Source of the DNA: Camelus bactrianus
Taxonomy: Eukaryota; Chordata; Mammalia; Artiodactyla; Camelidae
Assembly (NCBI RefSeq): GCF_048773025.1
Contig: NC_133541.1
Span: 157,758,201 to 157,822,200, forward strand
Direction of reading: 5' to 3'
Length of the DNA: 64,000 nt
Shown in pieces: positions 24,117 to 35,561 of the stretch. Made by a program: the position numbers and the translations under genes. A model generated the notes under the pieces. The model searched no databases. It was not told the DNA's origin and saw nothing but the letters and a program-made list of their open reading frames with translations. The first letter of the stretch is position 1; each line of letters opens with the position of its first letter.

Positions 24117-24614
24117 CTCAGTTCTGAGAGATAATTGTGTGTGAAAGCCGTCCTTCACCTAGCTTCTTGGGAACACAAAGTTTCTTTTCAGTAGCAAACT
24201 CCACTTCATACATATATATGGGGAGGTACTAGCTCCAACTCGGTTTTACAGTGAAAACTGCAGGAACTTCAAACCGGCACTAGGAAACAGACTGAGAAAG
24301 CAGAGAAAAAGTGTCTCCTGCAACCCGTTCCCTTGGTGCTAGATGAACGAACGTCTCTGTACACGCTCAGTTCTGAGAGATAATTGTGTGTGAAAGCCGT
24401 CCTTCACCTAGCTTGTTGGGAACACAAAGTTTCTTTTCAGTTGCAAACTCCATTCCTTACATATATATGGGGAGGTACTAGCTCCAACTCGGTTTTACAG
24501 TGAAAACTGCAGGAACTTCAAACCGGCACTAGGAAACAGACTGAGAAAGCAGAGAAAAAGTGTCTCCTGCAACCCGTTCCCTTGGTGCTAGATGAACGAA
24601 CGTCTCTGTACACG

Positions 24615-24863
24615 CTCAGTTCTGAGAGATAATTGTGTGTGAAAGCCGTCCTTCACCTAGCTTGTTGGGAACACAAAGTTTCTTTTCAGTAGCAAACTCC
24701 ACTTCATACATATATATGGGGAGGTACTAGCTCCAACTCGGTTTTACAGTGAAAACTGCAGGAACTTCAAATAGGCACTAGGAAACAGACTGGGAAACCA
24801 GAGTAAAAGTTTCTCCTGCAACCCGTTCCCTTGGTGCTAGATGAACGAACGTCTCTCCACTTG
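24615..24863 (+). repeat. E/D recombinant monomer
   Basis: The first half is class E (CAGTAGC, CACTTCATAC, GGGGAGGTAC) and the second half is class D (AAATAGG, CTGGGAAACC, TAAAAGTTTC), so the switch lies in the conserved core between about 24722 and 24769. The same recombinant recurs at 28097, 32824 and 36060, always between an H and an E with GGGGACG. One exchange followed by copying of the larger unit explains this best. Confidence 0.85.
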
Positions 24864-26107
24864 CTCAGTTCTGAGAGATAATTGTGTGTGAAAGCCGTCC
24901 TTCACCTAGCTTGTTGGGAACACAAAGTTTCTTTTCAGTAGCAAACTCCACTTCATACATATATATGGGGACGTACTAGCTCCAACTCGGTTTTACAGTG
25001 AAAACTGCAGGAACTTCAAACCGGCACTAGGAAACAGAATGAGAAAGCAGAGAAAAAGTGTCTCCTGCAACCCGTTCCCTTGGTGCTAGATGAACGAACG
25101 TCTCTGTACACGCTCAGTTCTGAGAGATAATTGTGTGTGAAAGCCGTCCTTCACTTAGCTTGTTGGGAACACAAAGTTTCTTTTCAGTTGCAAACTCCAT
25201 TCCATACATTTATATTGGAGGTACTAGCTCCAACTCGGTTTTACAGTGAAAACTGCAGGAACTTCAAACCGGCACTAGGAAACAGACTGAGATAGCAGAG
25301 AAAAAGTGTCTCCTGCAACCCGTTCCCTTGGTGCTAGATGAACGAACGTCTCTGTACACGCTCAGTTCTGAGAGATAATTGTGTGTGAAAGCCGTCCTTC
25401 ACCTAGCTTGTTGGGAATACAAAGTTTCTTTTCAGTTGCAAACTCCATTCCATTCATATATATGGGGAGGTACTAGCTCCAACTCGGTTTTACAGTGAAA
25501 ACTGCAGGAACTTCAAACCGGCACTAGGAAACAGACTGAGATAGCAGAGAATAAGTGTCTCCTGCAACCCGTTCCCTTGGTGCTAGATGAACGAACGTCT
25601 CTCCACTTGCTCAGTTCTGAGAGATAATTGTGTGTGAAAGCCGTCCTTCACCTAGCTTGTTGGGAACACAAAGTTTCTTTTCAGTAGCAAACTCCACTTC
25701 ATACATATATATGGGGAGGTACTAGCTCCAACTCGGTTTTACAGTGAAAACTGCAGGAACTTCAAACCGGCACTAGGAAACAGAATGAGAAAGCAGAGAA
25801 AAAGTGTCTCCTGCAACCCGTTCCCTTGGTGCTAGATGAACGAACGTCTCTGTACACGCTCAGTTCTGAGAGATAATTGTGTGTGAAAGCCGTCCTTCAC
25901 CTAGCTTGTTGGGAACACAAAGTTTCTTTTCAGTAGCAAACTCCACTTCATACATATATATGGGGAGGTACTAGCTCCAACTCGGTTTTACAGTGAAAAC
26001 TGCAGGAACTTCAAACCGGCACTAGGAAACAGAATGAGAAAGCAGAGAAAAAGTGTCTCCTGCAACCCGTTCCCTTGGTGCTAGATGAACGAACGTCTCT
26101 GTACACG

Positions 26108-29100
26108 CTCAGTTCTGAGAGATAATTGTGTGTGAAAGCCGTCCTTCACCTAGCTTGTTGGGAACACAAAGTTTCTTTTCAGTTGCAAACTCCATTCCAT
26201 ACATTTATATTGGAGGTTCTAGCTCCAACTCGGTTTTACAGTGAAAACTGCAGGAACTTCAAACCGGCACTAGGAAACAGACTGAGATAGCAGAGAAAAA
26301 GTGTCTCCTGCAACCCGTTCCCTTGGTGCTAGATGAACGAACGTCTCTCCATTGCTCAGTTCTGAGAGATAATTGTGTGTGAAAGCCGTCCTTCACCTAG
26401 CTTGTTGGGAACACAAAGTTTCTTTTCAGTAGCAAACTCCACTTCATACATATATATGGGGAGGTACTAGCTCCAACTCGGTTTTACAGTGAAAACTGCA
26501 GGAACTTCAAACCGGCACTAGGAAACAGAATGAGAAAGCAGAGAAAAAGTGTCTCCTGCAACCCGTTCCCTTGGTGCTAGATGAACGAACGTCTCTGTAC
26601 ACGCTCAGTTCTGAGAGATAATTGTGTGTGAAAGCCGTCCTTCACCTAGCTTGTTGGGAACACAAAGTTTCTTTTCAGTTGCAAACTCCATTCCATTCAC
26701 ATATATGGGAAGGTACTAGCTCCAACTCGGTTTTACAGTGAAAACTGCAGGAACTTCAAACCGGCACTAGGAAACAGAATGAGAAAGCAGAGAAAAAGTG
26801 TCTCCTGCAACCCGTTCCCTTGGTGCTAGATGAATGAACGTCTCTCCACTTGCTCAGTTCTGAGAGATAAGTGTGTGTGAAAGCCGTCCTTCACCTAGCT
26901 ATTTGGGAAAACACAGTATCTTTTCAGTTCCAAACTCCATTCCATACATATATATGGGGAGTTACTAGCTCCAACTCGGTTTTACAGTGAAAACTGCAGG
27001 AACTTCAAACCGGCACTAGGAAACAGACTGAGATAGCAGAGAATAAGTGTCTCCTGCAACCCGTTCCCTTGGTGCTAGATGAACGAACGTCTCTCCACTT
27101 GCTCAGTTCTGAGAGATAATTGTGTGTGAAAGCCATCCTTCACCTAGCTTGTTGGGAACACAAAGTTTCTTTTCAGTAGCAAACTCCATTCCATACATTT
27201 ATATTGGAGGTACTAGCTCCAACTCGGTTTTACAGTGAAAACTGCAGGAACTTCAAATAGGCACAAGGAAACAGACTGGGAAACCAGAGTAAAAGTTTCC
27301 CCTGCAACCCGTTCCCTTGGTGCTACATGAACGAACGTTTCTGTACATGCTCAGTTCTGAGAGATAAGTGTGTGTGAAAGCCGTCCTTCACCTAGGTAGT
27401 TGGGAACACAAAGTATCTTTTCAGTTCCAAACTCCACTCCATGCATATATATGGGGAGTTACTAGCTCCAACTCGGTTTTACAGTGAAAACTTCAGGAAC
27501 TTCAAACCGGCACTAGGAAACAGACTGAGATAGCAGAGAAATAGTGTCTCCTGCAACCCGTTCCCTTGGTGCTAGATGAACGAACGTCTCTCCACTTGCT
27601 CAGTTCTGAGAGATAATTGTGTGTGAAAGCCGTCCTTCACCTAGCTTCTTGGGAACACAAAGTTTCTTTTCAGTAGCAAACTCCACTTCATACATATATA
27701 TGGGGAGGTACTAGCTCCAACTCGGTTTTACAGTGAAAACTGCAGGAACTTCAAACCGGCACTAGGAAACAGACTGAGAAAGCAGAGAAAAAGTGTCTCC
27801 TGCAACCCGTTCCCTTGGTGCTAGATGAACGAACGTCTCTGTACACGCTCAGTTCTGAGAGATAATTGTGTGTGAAAGCCGTCCTTCACCTAGCTTGTTG
27901 GGAACACAAAGTTTCTTTTCAGTTGCAAACTCCATTCCTTACATATATATGGGGAGGTACTAGCTCCAACTCGGTTTTACCGTGAAAACTGCAGGAACTT
28001 AAAACCGGCACTAGGAAACAGACTGAGAAAGCAGAGAAAAAGTGTCTCCTGCAACCCGTTCCCTTGGTGCTAGATGAACGAACGTCTCTGTACACGCTCA
28101 GTTCTGAGAGATAATTGTGTGTGAAAGCCGTCCTTCACCTAGCTTGTTGGGAACACAAAGTTTCTTTTCAGTAGCAAACTCCACTTCATACATATATATG
28201 GGGAGGTACTAGCTCCAACTCGGTTTTACAGTGAAAACTGCAGGAACTTCAAATAGGCACTAGGAAACAGACTGGGAAACCAGAGTAAAAGTTTCTCCTG
28301 CAACCCGTTCCCTTGGTGCTAGATGAACGAACGTCTCTCCACTTGCTCAGTTCTGAGAGATAATTGTGTGTGAAAGCCGTCCTTCACCTAGCTTGTTGGG
28401 AACACAAAGTTTCTTTTCAGTAGCAAACTCCACTTCATACATATATATGGGGACGTACTAGCTCCAACTCGGTTTTACAGTGAAAACTGCAGGAACTTCA
28501 AACCGGCACTAGGAAACAGAATGAGAAAGCAGAGGAAAAGTGTCTCCTGCAACCCGTTCCCTTGGTGCTAGATGAACGAACGTCTCTGTACACGCTCAGT
28601 TCTGAGAGATAATTGTGTGTGAAAGCCGTCCTTCACTTAGCTTGTTGGGAACACAAAGTTTCTTTTCAGTTGCAAACTCCATTCCATACATTTATATTGG
28701 AGGTACTAGCTCCAACTCGGTTTTACAGTGAAAACTGCAGGAACTTCAAACCGGCACTAGGAAACAGACTGAGATAGCAGAGAAAAAGTGTCTCCTGCAA
28801 CCCGTTCCCTTGGTGCTAGATGAACGAACGTCTCTGTACACGCTCAGTTCTGAGAGATAATTGTGTGTGAAAGCCGTCCTTCACCTAGCTTGTTGGGAAT
28901 ACAAAGTTTCTTTTCAGTTGCAAACTCCATTCCATTCATATATATGGGGAGGTACTAGCTCCAACTCGGTTTTACAGTGAAAACTGCAGGAACTTCAAAC
29001 CGGCACTAGGAAACAGACTGAGATAGCAGAGAATAAGTGTCTCCTGCAACCCGTTCCCTTGGTGCTAGATGAACGAACGTCTCTCCACTTGCTCAGTTCT

Positions 29101-30834
29101 GAGAGATAATTGTGTGTGAAAGCCGTCCTTCACCTAGCTTGTTGGGAACACAAAGTTTCTTTTCAGTAGCAAACTCCACTTCATACATATATATGGGGAG
29201 GTACTAGCTCCAACTCGGTTTTACAGTGAAAACTGCAGGAACTTCAAACCGGCACTAGGAAACAGAATGAGAAAGCAGAGAAAAAGTGTCTCCTGCAACC
29301 CGTTCCCTTGGTGCTAGATGAACGAACGTCTCTGTACACGCTCAGTTCTGAGAGATAATTGTGTGTGAAAGCCGTCCTTCACCTAGCTTGTTGGGAACAC
29401 AAAGTTTCTTTTCAGTAGCAAACTCCACTTCATACATATATATGGGGAGGTACTAGCTCCAACTCGGTTTTACAGTGAAAACTGCAGGAACTTCAAACCG
29501 GCACTAGGAAACAGACTGAGATAGCAGAGAAAAAGTGTCTCCTGCAACCCGTTCCCTTGGTGCTAGATGAACGAATGTCTCTCCACTTGCTCAGTTCTGA
29601 GAGATAATTGTGTGTGAAAGCCGTCCTTCACCTAGCTTGTTGGGAACACAAAGTTTCTTTTCAGTAGCAAACTCCACTTCATACATATATATGGGGAGGT
29701 ACTAGCTCCAACTCGGTTTTACAGTGAAAACTGCAGGAACTTCAAACCGGCACTAGGAAACAGAATGAGAAAGCAGAGAAAAAGTGTCTCCTGCAACCCG
29801 TTCCCTTGGTGCTAGATGAACGAACGTCTCTGTACACGCTCAGTTCTGAGAGATAATTGTGTGTGAAAGCCGTCCTTCACCTAGCTTGTTGGGAACACAA
29901 AGTTTCTTTTCAGTTGCAAACTCCATTCCATTCATATATATGGGGAGGTACTAGCTCCAACTCGGTTTTACAGTGAAAACTGCAGGAACTTCAAACCGGC
30001 ACTAGGAAACAGACTGAGAAAGCAGAGAAAAAGTGTCTCCTGCAACCCGTTCCCTTGGTGCTAGATGAATGAACGTCTCTCCACTTGCTCAGTTCTGAGA
30101 GATAAGTGTGTGTGAAAGCCGTCCTTCACCTAGCTATTTGGGAAAACAAAGTATCTTTTCAGTTCCAAACTCCATTCCATACATATATATGGGGAGTTAC
30201 TAGCTCCAACTCGGTTTTACAGTGAAAACTGCAGGAACTTCAAACCGGCACTAGGAAACAGACTGAGATAGCAGAGAAAAAGTGTCTCCTGCAACCCGTT
30301 CCCTTGGTGCTAGATGAACGAACGTCTCTCCACTTGCTCAGTTCTGAGAGATAATTGTGTGTGAAAGCCGTCCTTCACCTAGCTTGTTGGGAACACAAAG
30401 TTTCTTTTCAGTAGCAAACTCCACTTCATACATATATATGGGGAGGTACTAGCTCCAACTCGGTTTTACAGTGAAAACTGCAGGAACTTCAAACCGGCAC
30501 TAGGAAACAGAATGAGAAAGCAGAGAAAAAGTGTCTCCTGCAACCCGTTCCCTTGGTGCTAGATGAACGAACGTCTCTGTACACGCTCAGTTCTGAGAGA
30601 TAATTGTGTGTGAAAGCCGTCCTTCACCTAGCTTGTTGGGAACACAAAGTTTCTTTTCAGTAGCAAACTCCACTTCATACATATATATGGGGAGGTACTA
30701 GCTCCAACTCGGTTTTACAGTGAAAACTGCAGGAACTTCAAACCGGCACTAGGAAACAGAATGAGATAGCAGAGAAAAAGTGTCTCCTGCAACCCGTTCC
30801 CTTGGTGCTAGATGAACGAACGTCTCTGTACACG
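26108..30834 (+). repeat. Domain III unit 2: 19-mer HOR (4,727 bp)
   Basis: The 14 monomers of unit 1 are repeated (26108-29589) and followed by five more: 29590 E, 29839 C, 30088 A, 30337 E and 30586 E with AATGAGATAG. Anchors GGAGGTTCTAG, GGCACAAGG and CATTCCTTAC all recur 4,727 bp later in unit 3. Differences I noticed against unit 3 are few: GGAACTTAAAACC near 28000, AGAGGAAAAG near 28533 and GAATGTCTC near 29577 are private to unit 2. Confidence 0.87.
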
Positions 30835-33800
30835 CTCAGTTCTGAGAGATAATTGTGTGTGAAAGCCGTCCTTCACCTAGCTTGTTGGGAACACAAAGTT
30901 TCTTTTCAGTTGCAAACTCCATTCCATACATTTATATTGGAGGTTCTAGCTCCAACTCGGTTTTACAGTGAAAACTGCAGGAACTTCAAACCGGCACTAG
31001 GAAACAGACTGAGATAGCAGAGAAAAAGTGTCTCCTGCAACCCGTTCCCTTGGTGCTAGATGAACGAACGTCTCTCCATTGCTCAGTTCTGAGAGATAAT
31101 TGTGTGTGAAAGCCGTCCTTCACCTAGCTTGTTGGGAACACAAAGTTTCTTTTCAGTAGCAAACTCCACTTCATACATATATATGGGGAGGTACTAGCTC
31201 CAAATCGGTTTTACAGTGAAAACTGCAGGAACTTCAAACCGGCACTAGGAAACAGAATGAGAAAGCAGAGAAAAAGTGTCTCCTGCAACCCGTTCCCTTG
31301 GTGCTAGATGAACGAACGTCTCTGTACACGCTCAGTTCTGAGAGATAATTGTGTGTGAAAGCCGTCCTTCACCTAGCTTGTTGGGAACACAAAGTTTCTT
31401 TTCAGTTGCAAACTCCATTCCATTCACATATATGGGAAGGTACTAGCTCCAACTCGGTTTTACAGTGAAAACTGCAGGAACTTCAAACCGGCACTAGGAA
31501 ACAGAATGAGAAAGCAGAGAAAAAGTGTCTCCTGCAACCCGTTCCCTTGGTGCTAGATGAATGAACGTCTCTCCACTTGCTCAGTTCTGAGAGATAAGTG
31601 TGTGTGAAAGCCGTCCTTCACCTAGCTATTTGGGAAAACACAGTATCTTTTCAGTTCCAAACTCCATTCCATACATATATATGGGGAGTTACTAGCTCCA
31701 ACTCGGTTTTACAGTGAAAACTGCAGGAACTTCAAACCGGCACTAGGAAACAGACTGAGATAGCAGAGAATAAGTGTCTCCTGCAACCCGTTCCCTTGGT
31801 GCTAGATGAACGAACGTCTCTCCACTTGCTCAGTTCTGAGAGATAATTGTGTGTGAAAGCCATCCTTCACCTAGCTTGTTGGGAACACAAAGTTTCTTTT
31901 CAGTAGCAAACTCCATTCCATACATTTATATTGGAGGTACTAGCTCCAACTCGGTTTTACAGTGAAAACTGCAGGAACTTCAAATAGGCACAAGGAAACA
32001 GACTGGGAAACCAGAGTAAAAGTTTCCCCTGCAACCCGTTCCCTTGGTGCTACATGAACGAACGTTTCTGTACATGCTCAGTTCTGAGAGATAAGTGTGT
32101 GTGAAAGCCGTCCTTCACCTAGGTAGTTGGGAACACAAAGTATCTTTTCAGTTCCAAACTCCACTCCATGCATATATATGGGGAGTTACTAGCTCCAACT
32201 CGGTTTTACAGTGAAAACTTCAGGAACTTCAAACCGGCACTAGGAAACAGACTGAGATAGCAGAGAAATAGTGTCTCCTGCAACCCGTTCCCTTGGTGCT
32301 AGATGAACGAACGTCTCTCCACTTGCTCAGTTCTGAGAGATAATTGTGTGTGAAAGCCGTCCTTCACCTAGCTTCTTGGGAACACAAAGTTTCTTTTCAG
32401 TAGCAAACTCCACTTCATACATATATATGGGGAGGTACTAGCTCCAACTCGGTTTTACAGTGAAAACTGCAGGAACTTCAAACCGGCACTAGGAAACAGA
32501 CTGAGAAAGCAGAGAAAAAGTGTCTCCTGCAACCCGTTCCCTTGGTGCTAGATGAACGAACGTCTCTGTACACGCTCAGTTCTGAGAGATAATTGTGTGT
32601 GAAAGCCGTCCTTCACCTAGCTTGTTGGGAACACAAAGTTTCTTTTCAGTTGCAAACTCCATTCCTTACATATATATGGGGAGGTACTAGCTCCAACTCG
32701 GTTTTACCGTGAAAACTGCAGGAACTTCAAACCGGCACTAGGAAACAGACTGAGAAAGCAGAGAAAAAGTGTCTCCTGCAACCCGTTCCCTTGGTGCTAG
32801 ATGAACGAACGTCTCTGTACACGCTCAGTTCTGAGAGATAATTGTGTGTGAAAGCCGTCCTTCACCTAGCTTGTTGGGAACACAAAGTTTCTTTTCAGTA
32901 GCAAACTCCACTTCATACATATATATGGGGAGGTACTAGCTCCAACTCGGTTTTACAGTGAAAACTGCAGGAACTTCAAATAGGCACTAGGAAACAGACT
33001 GGGAAACCAGAGTAAAAGTTTCTCCTGCAACCCGTTCCCTTGGTGCTAGATGAACGAACGTCTCTCCACTTGCTCAGTTCTGAGAGATAATTGTGTGTGA
33101 AAGCCGTCCTTCACCTAGCTTGTTGGGAACACAAAGTTTCTTTTCAGTAGCAAACTCCACTTCATACATATATATGGGGACGTACTAGCTCCAACTCGGT
33201 TTTACAGTGAAAACTGCAGGAACTTCAAACCGGCACTAGGAAACAGAATGAGAAAGCAGAGAAAAAGTGTCTCCTGCAACCCGTTCCCTTGGTGCTAGAT
33301 GAACGAACGTCTCTGTACACGCTCAGTTCTGAGAGATAATTGTGTGTGAAAGCCGTCCTTCACTTAGCTTGTTGGGAACACAAAGTTTCTTTTCAGTTGC
33401 AAACTCCATTCCATACATTTATATTGGAGGTACTAGCTCCAACTCGGTTTTACAGTGAAAACTGCAGGAACTTCAAACCGGCACTAGGAAACAGACTGAG
33501 ATAGCAGAGAAAAAGTGTCTCCTGCAACCCGTTCCCTTGGTGCTAGATGAACGAACGTCTCTGTACACGCTCAGTTCTGAGAGATAATTGTGTGTGAAAG
33601 CCGTCCTTCACCTAGCTTGTTGGGAATACAAAGTTTCTTTTCAGTTGCAAACTCCATTCCATTCATATATATGGGGAGGTACTAGCTCCAACTCGGTTTT
33701 ACAGTGAAAACTGCAGGAACTTCAAACCGGCACTAGGAAACAGACTGAGATAGCAGAGAATAAGTGTCTCCTGCAACCCGTTCCCTTGGTGCTAGATGAA

Positions 33801-35561
33801 CGAACGTCTCTCCACTTGCTCAGTTCTGAGAGATAATTGTGTGTGAAAGCCGTCCTTCACCTAGCTTGTTGGGAACACAAAGTTTCTTTTCAGTAGCAAA
33901 CTCCACTTCATACATATATATGGGGAGGTACTAGCTCCAACTCGGTTTTACAGTGAAAACTGCAGGAACTTCAAACCGGCACTAGGAAACAGAATGAGAA
34001 AGCAGAGAAAAAGTGTCTCCTGCAACCCGTTCCCTTGGTGCTAGATGAACGAACGTCTCTGTACACGCTCAGTTCTGAGAGATAATTGTGTGTGAAAGCC
34101 GTCCTTCACCTAGCTTGTTGGGAACACAAAGTTTCTTTTCAGTAGCAAACTCCACTTCATACATATATATGGGGAGGTACTAGCTCCAACTCGGTTTTAC
34201 AGTGAAAACTGCAGGAACTTCAAACCGGCACTAGGAAACAGACTGAGATAGCAGAGAAAAAGTGTCTCCTGCAACCCGTTCCCTTGGTGCTAGATGAACG
34301 AACGTCTCTCCACTTGCTCAGTTCTGAGAGATAATTGTGTGTGAAAGCCGTCCTTCACCTAGCTTGTTGGGAACACAAAGTTTCTTTTCAGTAGCAAACT
34401 CCACTTCATACATATATATGGGGAGGTACTAGCTCCAACTCGGTTTTACAGTGAAAACTGCAGGAACTTCAAACCGGCACTAGGAAACAGAATGAGAAAG
34501 CAGAGAAAAAGTGTCTCCTGCAACCCGTTCCCTTGGTGCTAGATGAACGAACGTCTCTGTACACGCTCAGTTCTGAGAGATAATTGTGTGTGAAAGCCGT
34601 CCTTCACCTAGCTTGTTGGGAACACAAAGTTTCTTTTCAGTTGCAAACTCCATTCCATTCATATATATGGGGAGGTACTAGCTCCAACTCGGTTTTACAG
34701 TGAAAACTGCAGGAACTTCAAACCGGCACTAGGAAACAGACTGAGAAAGCAGAGAAAAAGTGTCTCCTGCAACCCGTTCCCTTGGTGCTAGATGAATGAA
34801 CGTCTCTCCACTTGCTCAGTTCTGAGAGATAAGTGTGTGTGAAAGCCGTCCTTCACCTAGCTATTTGGGAAAACAAAGTATCTTTTCAGTTCCAAACTCC
34901 ATTCCATACATATATATGGGGAGTTACTAGCTCCAACTCGGTTTTACAGTGAAAACTGCAGGAACTTCAAACCGGCACTAGGAAACAGACTGAGATAGCA
35001 GAGAAAAAGTGTCTCCTGCAACCCGTTCCCTTGGTGCTAGATGAACGAACGTCTCTCCACTTGCTCAGTTCTGAGAGATAATTGTGTGTGAAAGCCGTCC
35101 TTCACCTAGCTTGTTGGGAACACAAAGTTTCTTTTCAGTAGCAAACTCCACTTCATACATATATATGGGGAGGTACTAGCTCCAACTCGGTTTTACAGTG
35201 AAAACTGCAGGAACTTCAAACCGGCACTAGGAAACAGAATGAGAAAGCAGAGAAAAAGTGTCTCCTGCAACCCGTTCCCTTGGTGCTAGATGAACGAACG
35301 TCTCTGTACACGCTCAGTTCTGAGAGATAATTGTGTGTGAAAGCCGTCCTTCACCTAGCTTGTTGGGAACACAAAGTTTCTTTTCAGTAGCAAACTCCAC
35401 TTCATACATATATATGGGGAGGTACTAGCTCCAACTCGGTTTTACAGTGAAAACTGCAGGAACTTCAAACCGGCACTAGGAAACAGAATGAGATAGCAGA
35501 GAAAAAGTGTCTCCTGCAACCCGTTCCCTTGGTGCTAGATGAACGAACGTCTCTGTACACG
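30835..35561 (+). repeat. Domain III unit 3: 19-mer HOR (4,727 bp)
   Basis: This unit has the same order of 19 monomers as unit 2, including the closing E-C-A-E-E five-mer at 34317-35561. A private change is CAAATCGG in the second monomer near 31204. Units 2 and 3 are the longest near-identical tandem pair in the window, which points to a recent duplication of the whole 4.7 kb. Confidence 0.87.
32575..32823 (+). repeat. Class H satellite monomer, reference copy
   Basis: H is C-like (AGTTGCAAAC, GGGGAGGTAC, CTGAGAAAG) with the marker CATTCCTTACATATATATGG. Copies lie at 24366, 27848, 32575, 35811, 46007 and 51483. All but the first also carry TTTTACCGTG in place of TTTTACAGTG, which breaks the inner hairpin of the core. 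That orders the copies: the 24366 copy looks ancestral for this change. Confidence 0.83.

Larger units (their letters stand above)
22626..26107 (+). repeat. Domain III unit 1: 14-mer HOR (3,482 bp)
   Basis: Monomers start at 22626 B, 22873 E, 23122 F, 23371 A, 23620 D*, 23868 G, 24117 E, 24366 H, 24615 E/D, 24864 E, 25113 B, 25361 C, 25610 E and 25859 E. The next unit begins with the same B at 26108, exactly 3,482 bp on. Private differences seen against unit 2 include GCTACAACTC in the A monomer and TTTTACAGTG in H. The last E has AATGAGAAAG then GTACACG, whereas the matching monomer in units 2 and 3 has CTGAGATAG then CCACTTG. Confidence 0.87.
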
